Part shown: positions 7,625 through 16,505 of the stretch, piece by piece | How the letters are laid out: each line of letters begins with the position of its first letter | Position numbering within the stretch: the first letter of the stretch is position 1 | Virus record (IMG/VR): IMGVR_UViG_3300047483_000436 | Coordinates: 1-42,097 of that record | Direction: 5' to 3' (one strand) | Length of the DNA stretch: 42,097 bases | Origin: a virus | Program-made: the position numbers and the translations under genes | Notes under the pieces: generated by a model | Told to the model about the DNA's origin: nothing | What the model saw: only the letters and a program-made list of their open reading frames with translations | Database searches by the model: none

Positions 7625-8719
7625 TTAGTTTGAAAGTGGTGCTTTAATTGTTGGATGACATTGATAATTTTCTACCTTAAAAAAATCAGGTCTATATCGA
7701 TTTATTTTTTCATTAAATGACATTTCTCCAACCAATTCAACATCATTTATATAATGATACTCATCTAAGAAAAGAAGATTTGGTAAATCATATGATTCTC
7801 TACTAAGTTGTTCCTTAGCTTGTTCAATATGATTGGAATACAAATGAACATCACCTAAATTACCAATTAATTCATCAGGTATCATATTTACTTCTTTAGC
7901 AATTATCTCTAATAACAATCCATAAGATGCAATGTTGAATGGTAAACCTAAGAATGTATCTACTGAACGTTGATTCCACATTAAAGAGATTGCTCTGGTT
8001 GGAATGTTTTTCTCATCAGCTTTTTTCATTAAAAGAGTTAAACAAAAGGCCTCTAAAGCATCCACTTGCTCTTGCACATCTGGGAGTAGTATTTGTAAGC
8101 GTTCTTTCTCACTCAACTCTCTTGTATATACTTGAAATCCATAGTGACAAGGTGGAAGAACCATTTGGTCTAATTCTCCAACATTCCAAGCATTAACCAT
8201 TAATCGTCTTGAGTCTGGATTGTTTATAAGGTCGTCAATTAGGGTTTGGATTTGGTCAGTATTTGAGTTTAACCCTTCCCAACTTCTCCATTGAGCCCCA
8301 TAAATTGGACCTAATTGACCCCATTGTTTTGCAAATTCAGGAACTATCTTAATTAGATTTTCAAACTCCGTAACATCAGGATAAGATTTTTCTAATTGTT
8401 CCGGAGTCATTTTATCACTCCAGTCCTTTTTATGTGCTTCAACATATCGTTTATAAGCATCACCTGTCCAAATGTGGCAATCGTAATCCAATAAGAATTT
8501 GATGTTAGTATCTCCCCTTAGAAACCATAAGAGTTCCGTCACCATAGTTTTCCACGCCATCTTCTTTGTGGTAAGTAATGGAAACCCTTGTGACATTTTA
8601 TGTCTGATTTGTCTTCCAAATACCGATATAGTACCAGTACCAGTTCTATCACTTTTCTGAATCCCGTTATCTAAAATGTCTTGTAATAAATCTTGATATT
8701 TCTTATCTATTGTATTCAT
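7625..8719 (-). CDS. thyA: Thymidylate synthase (ThyA type)
   Basis: 364 aa, about 100 longer than bacterial ThyA. It makes dTMP from dUMP with methylene-tetrahydrofolate. Seen: DRTGTGT (24-30), the catalytic Cys191 in LPPCHYGFQVYT, the RSVDTFLGLPFNIASYG block (251-267) and NHIEQAKEQL. Asn262 sits where ThyA has Asn and dCMP-methylase-type enzymes have Asp, so normal dUMP use is expected. The extra length comes mainly from an insert near 92-135 and another near 199-240 (ELSEKERLQILLPDVQEQ...). It overlaps the upstream membrane-protein gene by one nucleotide (TAATG). Confidence 0.95.
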   Translation of the reverse strand: MNTIDKKYQDLLQDILDNGIQKSDRTGTGTISVFGRQIRHKMSQGFPLLTTKKMAWKTMVTELLWFLRGDTNIKFLLDYDCHIWTGDAYKRYVEAHKKDWSDKMTPEQLEKSYPDVTEFENLIKIVPEFAKQWGQLGPIYGAQWRSWEGLNSNTDQIQTLIDDLINNPDSRRLMVNAWNVGELDQMVLPPCHYGFQVYTRELSEKERLQILLPDVQEQVDALEAFCLTLLMKKADEKNIPTRAISLMWNQRSVDTFLGLPFNIASYGLLLEIIAKEVNMIPDELIGNLGDVHLYSNHIEQAKEQLSRESYDLPNLLFLDEYHYINDVELVGEMSFNEKINRYRPDFFKVENYQCHPTIKAPLSN

Positions 8720-9078
8720 TAAAATTTTGTAGTTGTTTGTTTTTTAAATTCTCTATCGGATTCTATATCATAGTTTTCTTTCATCTGTGAGATGCGAATG
8801 AAATCTTTGTATGCTTTTGGATGATTGTATTTAAGATAATCTAATGACATTTCATATCTAAAAATAATATCTTCATATCTACTTTCTCTACTATCAAACC
8901 CATCTTCTAAGAAAATAATTTCTCCTTGTAAATTTGATATAACACTTTGGAGAGAATCTATTTTTTGATGTTGGGGTGATTCGATTGTAGTTGGTTGGGA
9001 TTTCATTGCGGGTATCACTACTGCAACTAAAAATCCAATTAAAACACCTGATATAATTGATAATATTAATTGTTTCAT
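8719..9078 (-). CDS. TM-anchored coiled-coil protein (possible inner-membrane spanin)
   Basis: 119 aa: an N-terminal membrane helix (about 3-24) followed by a long helical, coiled-coil-like domain. That is the shape of an inner-membrane spanin (Rz-like), but shape alone cannot prove it. It shares a 4-nt ATGA overlap with the upstream secreted protein gene, so the two are translationally coupled and could act together in the envelope. Confidence 0.5.
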   Translation of the reverse strand: MKQLILSIISGVLIGFLVAVVIPAMKSQPTTIESPQHQKIDSLQSVISNLQGEIIFLEDGFDSRESRYEDIIFRYEMSLDYLKYNHPKAYKDFIRISQMKENYDIESDREFKKQTTTKF

Positions 9079-9362
9079 TTGATTTCAATAAATTCAGAAT
9101 ATTTGTAATTTAATTTTGCTTGATAATCCGATTTCCAATTTTGGATAATTTCTTCTGCCTGAGATTGAGTTTGAAATGGAAATGCTCCACTTCTCCATAC
9201 TTTAATTGGTAAAGTAAAGTAATTTGTTCTATACCATACTTTTTTTTGTGGTAAGTAATATTTTACCCCATTATCCACCCAAGTTTCTATTCGATATTTT
9301 GGATTTGCTTCTGATGTTATCACTCCCAATACCATCAGTAATGTTAATATTTTGGTTTTCAT
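9075..9362 (-). CDS. Small secreted protein
   Basis: 95 aa with a signal peptide (MKTKILTLLMVLGVITSEA, cleavage probably after SEA). The mature part is rich in Trp and Tyr. No lipobox, so not an o-spanin lipoprotein. It is the first gene after the promoter at 9367-9397 and is coupled to the TM coiled-coil gene. Function unknown; the pair may act at the cell envelope. Confidence 0.6.
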   Translation of the reverse strand: MKTKILTLLMVLGVITSEANPKYRIETWVDNGVKYYLPQKKVWYRTNYFTLPIKVWRSGAFPFQTQSQAEEIIQNWKSDYQAKLNYKYSEFIEIK

Positions 9363-9366
9363 TGAT

Positions 9367-9397
9367 TAAATATACGAAAAATAAGTGATATTTCCAA
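9367..9397 (-). promoter_or_regulatory. Bacteroidota-type promoter
   Basis: Minus strand TTGG (complement 9394-9397), 20-nt spacing, -7 box TATATTTA (complement 9367-9374) preceded by TCG. The ATG at 9362 lies 4 nt after the -7 box, so the transcript should be leaderless or nearly so. Confidence 0.75.
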
Positions 9398-9402
9398 CAA
9401 AT

Positions 9403-10179
9403 TTAGACAATTATTTTAGTATGTTCCTCAATTTCATCAATTAATATGTGAGATTTTGGTTGTCTAAAGTAAAAATCTAAGTGAACAAACTTCTTTGCTA
9501 ACGCATTATTTATATCATATGATTCCAATTGTTCCGAAAAAGGTGAATATTCATACAAAAACCCAATATCAGTTTTATAATAATGCAAATAATTGTATAA
9601 TAAGAATTGTTCGTAAAATTGAACACTTGATTTTGTCCAATCACCATTCATTATTCTTAAAATCTTTTCATACATCTTTTTAACAATAAATGGATTATTC
9701 ACTGCAACTAAACTATTATTTGGAAATGTAAGCCAATCCAATTGTATATCGATTCTATCTTTAAATTCTTCGTATGAATTCAAATAATAATTGTTGATAT
9801 ATCGAGTTCCTGCGATGTTTTCTGGTTCGCCTTCTTTATAACCATAAGTAATGGTATGTGGTGTGATTATTGGTTCAAATATAAGAGTATCCAAATCCAA
9901 CATTACATACGGCTCATTCTGTTCCATCATAGCATAAATTTTTGCTAATCCGTAGGTATGTTCATTGACATCTCTTAATGAATTCAAAATGATAACCTCA
10001 TCAAAATACAAATCATGTTCTTTGAAATTTCTATCAGTTCTCCTATCACAATATAAGACAGTTTTATAATGTCTTTTTGCTAACTTCAAAGACAATCTAG
10101 CAAGTTTATAAAACGTTTCAGATTGACCTTTCCAATAATCATCAATTAGTTTGTAACTATATACTGCTTTTTTTATCAT
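9403..10179 (-). CDS. Glycosyltransferase-like protein with DxD motif
   Basis: 258 aa. The layout (YSYKLI at the start, TVLYCDRRTD near 40-50, then YVMLDLDTLIFEP at 91-103 with DLD as metal-binding DxD) is that of a GT-A-type nucleotide-sugar transferase. A WLTFPNNSLVAVNNP segment and a C-terminal HLDFYFRQPKSH with possible metal-binding His fit this. It could glycosylate DNA, virion proteins or host glycans; the target is not readable. No signal peptide, so cytoplasmic. Confidence 0.65.
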   Translation of the reverse strand: MIKKAVYSYKLIDDYWKGQSETFYKLARLSLKLAKRHYKTVLYCDRRTDRNFKEHDLYFDEVIILNSLRDVNEHTYGLAKIYAMMEQNEPYVMLDLDTLIFEPIITPHTITYGYKEGEPENIAGTRYINNYYLNSYEEFKDRIDIQLDWLTFPNNSLVAVNNPFIVKKMYEKILRIMNGDWTKSSVQFYEQFLLYNYLHYYKTDIGFLYEYSPFSEQLESYDINNALAKKFVHLDFYFRQPKSHILIDEIEEHTKIIV

Positions 10180-10191
10180 CGGTATAACTTA

Positions 10192-10392
10192 TTAAAATGT
10201 GGAGTTTCTAACATCAAACATAAAATCTCTAATTTTTTCTAATTTCTTTATAGTCATTTCGGCTTCCATTCCTTTTTTTAATTCTACTATAATATCATTA
10301 ACTGATTCAATTGAAATGTTGAAACCATCATCTCTTGAATTTAAAAAGTTTTCTGAAATCTTGTACTTTGCTGCAATCTGTTGAATGTTCAT
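10192..10392 (-). CDS. Unknown small helical protein
   Basis: 66 aa, charged, probably all-helical, no recognised domain. It lies 4 nt after the helicase gene and 12 nt before the glycosyltransferase gene in one operon. The N-terminal IQQIAAKYKISENFLNSR could be a short helix-turn-helix, but this is weak. Confidence 0.6.
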   Translation of the reverse strand: MNIQQIAAKYKISENFLNSRDDGFNISIESVNDIIVELKKGMEAEMTIKKLEKIRDFMFDVRNSTF

Positions 10393-10396
10393 AATT

Positions 10397-11782
10397 TTAT
10401 TTTTTTATTTGTTCTAAACGTAGAATTTCTTCTTTAATTTTCTGATTATACGGATTCCACGTTATATTATCCAATAACCATTTTCTATAATAAGGTGGGA
10501 TTGATGCCACCGGTTTATTTTTGTATTTACCAAAGGTCATATAAACCTTTTGAATTTCACCTTCGGAATTTCTTTGTTCGGCAAGATTAACTCCACCTTC
10601 TAAGTGCAATCCTATTTCGTGAATAGGTATTCCGGTAATCTTCTTCTTATTCTCCCCATAGAGTTCCCAAGTCCCCTCATCATCTTCTTTGTAGTATAAA
10701 TCCTCAACCTTACCAAAACGTTCAAGAGAACCCACAAAATCCACAACTAAACAATCTTTTTTGTTATTGTGAATACGAGTTCCTCTACCAACGAATTGAT
10801 ACCACCATGAGATAGATGCAGTTGGTCTTGCGGTGATTAAACAATCTAATTCTGGATAATCGAATCCAACCGTCAATACGTTTACCTGAACAATAACTCT
10901 GATTTGTTGATTACGGAATTCTTCGATAATACGATTACGTTCTGCAGTTGGAGTATCTCCATGTACCACTGCAGCCGATGGAATCTTACGAGCAAGATTA
11001 GTTGCTTGTTCGATTGTTGGGACTGCAATTAGAATAGATTTTCTATCATGCATTTCGTAAATCTTCTTAACAATCTTTGTTTCTAAATTTTGATTCTCAT
11101 ATGCTCGAGCAATAGAATCATTGGTATATTCAGCACCAGATGAATTGAACATCAACGCACCGGTATCAAAATCATAAGATTGATATACCAATGGTGTCCA
11201 AAATCCTAATTTAACAATATCTTGAATTTGTGCAACGTGAAGAATGTGTTTAAAGAAAACACCATGTTTAGATTTATTGGTCAACATTACTAACTTTGAG
11301 TAAGGACCAGTTTCACTCATATTGGATTGTAATTTAAGAGGAGTTGCGGTTAGACCTAAAACATGAGTTGCCTTCATTGAATCTAAAAATCTTCTCAACA
11401 TTCCACCCTTATCTCTTGGATATCTATCACACTCATCGATGATTACTTTCGTAATACCCAATTCTCTAAACTTATATCCAATGGATACGATAGAACCAAT
11501 TGTTGCATATGTCACATCACCCAATTCTTTACTACCCATTGATGCTGAATATATTGCAGCCTTTCCACCGAAGTAAACAAACTTATTATAGTTTTGTTCT
11601 AATAATTCTTTTGATGGTTGTAGAACTAAAACCTTTTCTTCAATACCCTTTGCTATATGGGCAATAACAATCGATTTACCGAATGCAGTAGGTGCAACGA
11701 TAATCGAAGGTGCCATTTTAGGTATCTTAAAAAATTCGATACCAATCGTAACTGGGTCTATTTGATTTTGTCTTAATTCCAA
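10397..11782 (-). CDS. uvsW: SF2 DNA helicase, UvsW-like, with C-terminal DUF3820-like module
   Basis: 461 aa. Helicase motifs: Walker A PTAFGKS (31-37), Walker B DECD (116-119), GLTATP (motif III) and QFVGRGTRIH (motif VI). T4 UvsW unwinds R-loops and branched DNA and helps switch replication from origin to recombination mode. From about residue 415 the sequence MTFGKYKNKPVASIPPYY looks like the small DUF3820 module (FGKYKGK..), which I do not expect on UvsW, so a fusion is suggested. The gene symbol rests on helicase type and phage context, not on a search. Confidence 0.8.
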   Translation of the reverse strand: MELRQNQIDPVTIGIEFFKIPKMAPSIIVAPTAFGKSIVIAHIAKGIEEKVLVLQPSKELLEQNYNKFVYFGGKAAIYSASMGSKELGDVTYATIGSIVSIGYKFRELGITKVIIDECDRYPRDKGGMLRRFLDSMKATHVLGLTATPLKLQSNMSETGPYSKLVMLTNKSKHGVFFKHILHVAQIQDIVKLGFWTPLVYQSYDFDTGALMFNSSGAEYTNDSIARAYENQNLETKIVKKIYEMHDRKSILIAVPTIEQATNLARKIPSAAVVHGDTPTAERNRIIEEFRNQQIRVIVQVNVLTVGFDYPELDCLITARPTASISWWYQFVGRGTRIHNNKKDCLVVDFVGSLERFGKVEDLYYKEDDEGTWELYGENKKKITGIPIHEIGLHLEGGVNLAEQRNSEGEIQKVYMTFGKYKNKPVASIPPYYRKWLLDNITWNPYNQKIKEEILRLEQIKK

Positions 11783-11791
11783 AACATTTTA

Positions 11792-12073
11792 TTATTTAAT
11801 ATCAAAAGTTAAAACTCCATATGAGATATCAACCCAAAGGTTTGCCCATATTAAATTTAAACCCATCATAATACCTGGTCTATGATTTTCACTTTTAAAC
11901 ATTTTTTTACCTTTGTATTTAGTTCCAACTGCTTTATAAGTTTTCCACCATATACCTAATTTCTTTTCTTGCCACTTTGTTTTTTCATAGGAATCATCCG
12001 TTCCCACTTTATCACCTTGATATCTTAAAACTATATTTACTTTTAGTTTTCCTATCTTTTTTCTTATAATCAT
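11792..12073 (-). CDS. Unknown small basic protein
   Basis: 93 aa, Lys- and Trp-rich, mostly beta by appearance. No signal peptide and no family I can name with confidence. ATGA overlap with the upstream 70-aa gene and 9 nt to the helicase start, so it belongs to the helicase operon. Confidence 0.65.
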   Translation of the reverse strand: MIIRKKIGKLKVNIVLRYQGDKVGTDDSYEKTKWQEKKLGIWWKTYKAVGTKYKGKKMFKSENHRPGIMMGLNLIWANLWVDISYGVLTFDIK

Positions 12074-12282
12074 AAATTGTATTTCTTTTTGTATTTCTCT
12101 TCGAAGTTTCCAACACCTATTTCCAATATTTCATTTTCATGTGGAATCGGCGGTTTTCTCTTCTTTGCGTCTAATATATCATCAACCCGCATATTCTTAA
12201 ATACTTCAATTTGAATTTTTGAGTTTTTTCTCGGTCCTTTATGAACCACCCAAATATCAGATATGCTATTTATATTTCCCAT
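12070..12282 (-). CDS. Unknown small protein
   Basis: 70 aa, charged, no recognised domain. The 4-nt overlap with the next gene and 10-nt gap from the previous one place it in the 13.9-9.4 kb operon. Confidence 0.6.
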   Translation of the reverse strand: MGNINSISDIWVVHKGPRKNSKIQIEVFKNMRVDDILDAKKRKPPIPHENEILEIGVGNFEEKYKKKYNL

Positions 12283-12292
12283 ATTGTATTCG

Positions 12293-12922
12293 TTAATCCC
12301 ACCAACCTCTCATATCAGAACCATCGAACCAATCATTCCAAAAATTATGTTTCAACATTTCTTCTGGTGTTTTTTCTTTAAGTAATTTTTTATATTGATT
12401 TCTGTTTTGACCTTTAAAGATATTCCACAATTCTTCCCATTCTTTATCATCAATAGTTTGTGCTAATTTGAATACTTTTCTATTGTGAATAGTTTGTTCT
12501 TTAGTTTCATTATCTTTTAATCTGTATAACCCATCTTCAGTAAGTTCGAATTCAAATGGACTCTGATGTAGTTCACCCAATTTTTCTTCGGCTTGTTCAA
12601 CGTAATTATCATCTAAACGATTTTTTAATAATTGAATTGCTCGTTGCATTTTAGCAACTTTCTTATTTCTACTAATATCTTCTTCCATTCCTTTTACAGA
12701 AATTTCCTTTTCCATAATTACCAATGAACGATGTAATATCTCCAATGTATATCGATAATCCCACCATTGATGATTGTATAACTCCTTGCGGAAACGATAA
12801 ATGTTTTTAAAAAATGTGGGCAATCCTCTTCTAAAAAATTCCCATACTTTCCATAACTTGGTGTCATACCAAGCCAACTTTTCTAAACTTTCAAAAAAGG
12901 TATCCTTAAACTCTACTTTCAT
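12293..12922 (-). CDS. Unknown helical phage protein
   Basis: 209 aa, strongly helical and very rich in Trp (about 12, including WWDYRY and a terminal GWWD). A middle segment (about 85-125) is coiled-coil-like. No catalytic motif seen. It lies one nucleotide after the metallophosphoesterase gene. Confidence 0.7.
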   Translation of the reverse strand: MKVEFKDTFFESLEKLAWYDTKLWKVWEFFRRGLPTFFKNIYRFRKELYNHQWWDYRYTLEILHRSLVIMEKEISVKGMEEDISRNKKVAKMQRAIQLLKNRLDDNYVEQAEEKLGELHQSPFEFELTEDGLYRLKDNETKEQTIHNRKVFKLAQTIDDKEWEELWNIFKGQNRNQYKKLLKEKTPEEMLKHNFWNDWFDGSDMRGWWD

Positions 12923-12923
12923 A

Positions 12924-13700
12924 TTATATAAAATCTATTAATTCTTTACTTAAAAAATCATAATCAAACGTCAATGGTTTGTTTATTGGTTCATAACTCA
13001 AATCACACGTACAACCATTAAATGCATATCCCCATTTAGTTTGTCTATAACCATATGCCTCGTGAATATGACCTGAAAAATGTAATTGAGGTTTCACTTC
13101 ATCCAATCGATGATATAATTGTTCGCATCCTACGTTTAATCCACCTCTATCGGTTCTATCACAATAACCATAAATTGGGCCGTGTGTGATAACAATATCT
13201 GTATCGTTTGGTATGGTTTGCCAGTATTGGTTAATTTGATGTGGATATGCATTAAAAGCCCAACCAAATCCAAATGCTGGAGTAATGGGTGAACCCCATA
13301 TCTTTAACCCATCAATTGTAATATCTGAATTTTCTAAATAATACACATTAGGATTTAATTCAGAATTCAATAGGATATCTAACCATTGTGGTTTACCTAC
13401 TGAAGGGAAATGTTCATTACCTTCGGTTTCCCATACTGAGCGTTTACCATCAAAATAATCAATTTTATTTTGCATCAGTATTTCAGAATCAAAAGACATA
13501 TCGTGATTACCTGCAATAAAAACTTTATGAGTATAGTTATCGATTTCATTAAACCATTTTATGAACGATTCAACTTCTCTCGGTCTACCCAATGAAGATA
13601 CATCACCACTATGAATTAGTAAATCACCGCCAGGTAATTTACCAGTCAATTGTTTGTGTTTATTGTGAGTATCACTAATGTGTGTTATTCGCTTCATCAT
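12924..13700 (-). CDS. Calcineurin-type metallophosphoesterase
   Basis: 258 aa from the chosen start. All metal-binding motifs are in order: ISDTH (D-x-H), HSGDVSS (GD), AGNHDMSF (GNH[DE]), VITHGP and FSGHIHEAYG (GHxH). The family cleaves phosphomono- or diesters with two metal ions; this sequence resembles the MPPED1/2-like branch more than nucleic-acid nucleases. I start it at the MMKRITHISD methionines because the longer frame only adds sequence inside the upstream gene (13675-13896). Substrate unknown. Confidence 0.85.
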   Translation of the reverse strand: MMKRITHISDTHNKHKQLTGKLPGGDLLIHSGDVSSLGRPREVESFIKWFNEIDNYTHKVFIAGNHDMSFDSEILMQNKIDYFDGKRSVWETEGNEHFPSVGKPQWLDILLNSELNPNVYYLENSDITIDGLKIWGSPITPAFGFGWAFNAYPHQINQYWQTIPNDTDIVITHGPIYGYCDRTDRGGLNVGCEQLYHRLDEVKPQLHFSGHIHEAYGYRQTKWGYAFNGCTCDLSYEPINKPLTFDYDFLSKELIDFI

Positions 13701-13896
13701 ATTCGTAACTTTTATGACCAACTATTTGATATGCTTCATACGTTGCTTCCGTAGCAATTTCTAATGCTTTATAAATTTCCTCATCGTATTCAGCAAGTGG
13801 ATGTTTTATACAATGGTCGTGTAATGTAGATGCTAATATATGCAATCTATCCATCAATTCCAAATAATGTCCTGAATTTATTTTATTATTTTCCAT
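13675..13896 (-). CDS. Unknown small protein
   Basis: 73 aa, helical, His- and Tyr-rich. It overlaps the genes on both sides (11 nt upstream, about 26 nt downstream), which supports real translation in a coupled run. No family recognised. Confidence 0.6.
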   Translation of the reverse strand: MENNKINSGHYLELMDRLHILASTLHDHCIKHPLAEYDEEIYKALEIATEATYEAYQIVGHKSYEYDEANNTH

Positions 13897-14149
13897 TTAC
13901 TTTTGATTTATGCAATGAAATGTAACGCTTGTAATCTACCTGAACTAAATTGGGTTCATCGTTACTATCTACAACTAAAATTTCAATATCCCCATTTAAT
14001 CTAACACCGATTCCACTAAATCCAAAACCTTCGCATATAATCGGTTTGTAATATCCTTTAGGAATATCTTCTGCGATTTGCTCAATATCAAAATCCCATT
14101 TCAATTCGGGTTCATATATTTCACAATATTGTTTACTAAATTCTGCCAT
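13886..14149 (-). CDS. Unknown small protein
   Basis: 87 aa counted from MAEFSKQY. The frame is open for nine more codons upstream, but those lie in or against the 3' end of the 36-aa membrane peptide gene, so the inner Met is preferred. Soluble and acidic, no recognised domain. Confidence 0.6.
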   Translation of the reverse strand: MAEFSKQYCEIYEPELKWDFDIEQIAEDIPKGYYKPIICEGFGFSGIGVRLNGDIEILVVDSNDEPNLVQVDYKRYISLHKSKVNGK

Positions 14150-14159
14150 AATTTTATTT

Positions 14160-14270
14160 TTAATCAAACATTGCAATTACAATCAGCATAATTATCAATC
14201 CAATACTAGCATAGAATGATACATCTTCTGAATATTTAATTTGTTCTGGTCGTTTTCCTTGAGTTTTCAT
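14160..14270 (-). CDS. 36-aa membrane peptide
   Basis: ATG 14270 to TAA 14160 encodes 36 residues: a charged start (MKTQGKRPEQIKYSEDV) and one membrane helix (YASIGLIIMLIVIAMF). It starts 1 nt after the uvsE stop. Packing and a clean TM helix support it; function unknown. Confidence 0.55.
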   Translation of the reverse strand: MKTQGKRPEQIKYSEDVSFYASIGLIIMLIVIAMFD

Positions 14271-14271
14271 A

Positions 14272-15174
14272 TTAATTAATAAAAGGTAAAATTGCTAATT
14301 CTTTTGCCTTGGCCTCTATCATAATATCTACATCGATTCCGTATGTGTTGGGAACTGAATTGATATAATCGGAATGTGCCTGTGGTTTAAGTTTTGAATC
14401 ATTTTCATGTAATGCTTTTGATTCTGAATAGTGAACAATTGGTTTAACACCGCTTGGTTTCCACGTACTTACGGCCAACGATAAGGCCTGTTCTTCGGAG
14501 AGGTCACCCGTCTGAAACGTATGGTGGTGATAATCAAAAACAATAGGGATACCAATTTTCTCATGTATATAAATTAAATCTTTTACAGAATACATCGATG
14601 ATTTATCGTCATTCTCCACAGTCAAACGTTTTTGAACCGAATTAGAGAGTCTTTTGAAGTTCTCACAGAATCTATCCATCGCAGAGATTTTATCTCCGTA
14701 AACACCATTACAATGGATATTAATTTTATTGTAAGGTGATAGGTCTAAACCTAACAAATCGAATATCTTACCATGTAACTCTAAATCTTTAATAGTATTC
14801 TCAACTACTTTTGGATTTGGTGAAACTAATACATTGAAAGGACCGGGATGGGATGTAATCCGTAAACCATTTTCTTTGGCATACGTGCCACAACCTTTTA
14901 AGATATTTGAAATCTTAGTGTAATCTGGTAAATCTTCTAAATTGTATTCACTACCCCACGGGAAAATATCGGATGATATACGGAATACTTTAATATTGGA
15001 TTTTACGTTCCATTTGATAATCTCAAACAAATCTCGTACATTTTGTAATGCTAGTTCTGAAGCATATGAAATACCTTTTTGTGTAAAGGTCTTTTTAACC
15101 ATACCACGATTAGTAGTAATCTTAGGATTCTGTTCTCCTAATGTCATATTGATACACGCGTAACCTAAATTCAT
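14272..15174 (-). CDS. uvsE: UV damage endonuclease UvsE/UVDE
   Basis: 300 aa, full family length. UVDE is a TIM-barrel nuclease that nicks DNA 5' of UV photoproducts using a metal cluster. Seen: LGYACINMTL at the start, FRISSDIFPWGSE, RITSHPGPFNVL, NIHCNGVYGDK, LTVENDDKSSM, PIVFDYHHHTF and PIVHYSESK, the conserved His/Glu/Asp metal-binding strands of the family. It has its own promoter at 15201-15232, which fits early expression for repair of phage DNA. Confidence 0.93.
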   Translation of the reverse strand: MNLGYACINMTLGEQNPKITTNRGMVKKTFTQKGISYASELALQNVRDLFEIIKWNVKSNIKVFRISSDIFPWGSEYNLEDLPDYTKISNILKGCGTYAKENGLRITSHPGPFNVLVSPNPKVVENTIKDLELHGKIFDLLGLDLSPYNKINIHCNGVYGDKISAMDRFCENFKRLSNSVQKRLTVENDDKSSMYSVKDLIYIHEKIGIPIVFDYHHHTFQTGDLSEEQALSLAVSTWKPSGVKPIVHYSESKALHENDSKLKPQAHSDYINSVPNTYGIDVDIMIEAKAKELAILPFIN

Positions 15175-15200
15175 AATATATAGTTTTACATTTTATAAAG

Positions 15201-15232
15201 CTAATATACGAATATTATTTGTAATTACCAAA
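15201..15232 (-). promoter_or_regulatory. Bacteroidota-type promoter for uvsE
   Basis: Minus strand TTTGG (complement 15228-15232), 20-nt spacing, -7 box TATATTAG (complement 15201-15208) preceded by TCG. The leader begins CTTTATAA, as at the 29333 promoter. Confidence 0.85.
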
Positions 15233-15235
15233 TAT

Positions 15236-16504
15236 TTAGGTAGTTTTTTTATACTCTTCTAACGCTGCTTGTGTCCCACCTTGATAACTTAACCAAAAAT
15301 CAATTGCTTTTCTATCGTTAATCCAACGTTCTCTCTTACTCCAATCAAACCAGGGATGGTGGTAGTATGCTTTACCCTCATGTGGCGATTTCCACCCACC
15401 TTCCTCATACCATTTTCTAAGTTCTTCTTCAGAAACAACTCCATCACCATCGGTATCGGCTTCTTCTAATAAATCTTCAGTTTCTAAAGTATTTTCTACT
15501 AAAACATCAGATTCTTCTTCATTTATTAAATTTTTTCCACTAAAATCATCATTTTGTAAAGTATTTTCCACTAAAACATCGGATTCTACGTCAATTCCCT
15601 TTAATTCATCATCAGTCATTCCCAATTCGTAATCTCGTGCCTCCAATTGTTGACCCAAAGGACCAGGACCAGGGAAATGGTTAGATTCGGGTTTCGTTAT
15701 ATCGCCATATACCTCATATAACCCCAATTTTTGGTCATTTTCCATCATTTCGGTTAAAATTTCTCTTTGTTTTCTCTTTTTATCACCAATTAACCCATTA
15801 AATGCGATAATTAGAGCAATTGCAAGGGGGTCAAAGACAATTACAATCAAAAATATGAAGAATTTCACTACATTTTTCAATTCCATACCAAAAACTTCGG
15901 CAATAAATCGAAATCCACCTACTTCTTTTTCCAAACCTAAGTTTTTTACCTTAATTTCGTTGATTTTTTCGTTATTTTTAGCGTTTTCATCTTGCAAATC
16001 AGTAATTTTCTTATTAATTGTAGCAACTTGCTTATCTTTTTGGTCAATTGAACGTAATAAACGAGAATTTACCTTACCCTTTTCCAAAATTGTTGATTGA
16101 GTGGAGGATAATTGTCCTAATTGAGTGTTTAGTTGGGTAATTTGAGCAGTATTTTGTTCAATTTTAGTAGTATAAACCAAAACTTCTCTATCTACTTGTT
16201 GTAATTGTAATGATTGAGATTGAAATGCGTTCGAAAGATACCCAAAAATACCTGCAGAGGTAATCAACATAAGGATTCCAACTGATATAGTTAAATACCA
16301 TTTGTTAAATCCTTTAATATCATCCCAAGATTGCTTTAGATAGGTTGCAGCAACTAATTTAGCAAACTCCAACGAACCAGCCATAATCATTACAGGTATA
16401 GATGCCCCTGCGAAAAGAACACCTAAACCGGTTACTGAAAAGTATGCAGCACATCCTGCTATAATCAAAGCTGATATTCCTACTAAATACTTTAACGAAT
16501 TCAT
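15236..16504 (-). CDS. Membrane protein with coiled coil and EF-hand
   Basis: 422 aa. Four membrane helices (about 5-25, 32-50, 71-90 and 212-236) surround a long coiled coil (about 98-195, Gln/Asn/Lys-rich). The C-terminal cytoplasmic-type tail is acidic with a ten-residue repeat (ESDVLVENTL twice, near 307 and 331) and an EF-hand loop DTDGDGVVSEEEL at 350-362, then a Trp-rich end. The repeat is also a 30-nt DNA repeat. Possible roles are remodelling of the host membrane or superinfection control; none is proven. It starts 1 nt after the 59-aa gene upstream. Confidence 0.7.
   Translation of the reverse strand: MNSLKYLVGISALIIAGCAAYFSVTGLGVLFAGASIPVMIMAGSLEFAKLVAATYLKQSWDDIKGFNKWYLTISVGILMLITSAGIFGYLSNAFQSQSLQLQQVDREVLVYTTKIEQNTAQITQLNTQLGQLSSTQSTILEKGKVNSRLLRSIDQKDKQVATINKKITDLQDENAKNNEKINEIKVKNLGLEKEVGGFRFIAEVFGMELKNVVKFFIFLIVIVFDPLAIALIIAFNGLIGDKKRKQREILTEMMENDQKLGLYEVYGDITKPESNHFPGPGPLGQQLEARDYELGMTDDELKGIDVESDVLVENTLQNDDFSGKNLINEEESDVLVENTLETEDLLEEADTDGDGVVSEEELRKWYEEGGWKSPHEGKAYYHHPWFDWSKRERWINDRKAIDFWLSYQGGTQAALEEYKKTT
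15485..15586. repeat. 30-nt direct repeat inside the EF-hand membrane protein gene
   Basis: Copies at 15485-15514 and 15557-15586 differ at two positions and keep frame, encoding the repeated ESDVLVENTL segment. It looks like a recent in-gene duplication of a linker. Confidence 0.75.
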
Positions 16505-16505
16505 A

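Noticed and set aside
7625-8719. Thymidylate synthase as a base-hypermodification enzyme
   Set aside because: Asn262 and the catalytic Cys191 are as in dUMP-specific ThyA; the inserts do not touch the active-site motifs.
8894-9088. Second minus-strand ORF inside 8719-9078
   Set aside because: Out-of-frame shadow of the TM coiled-coil gene; odd composition and no start context.
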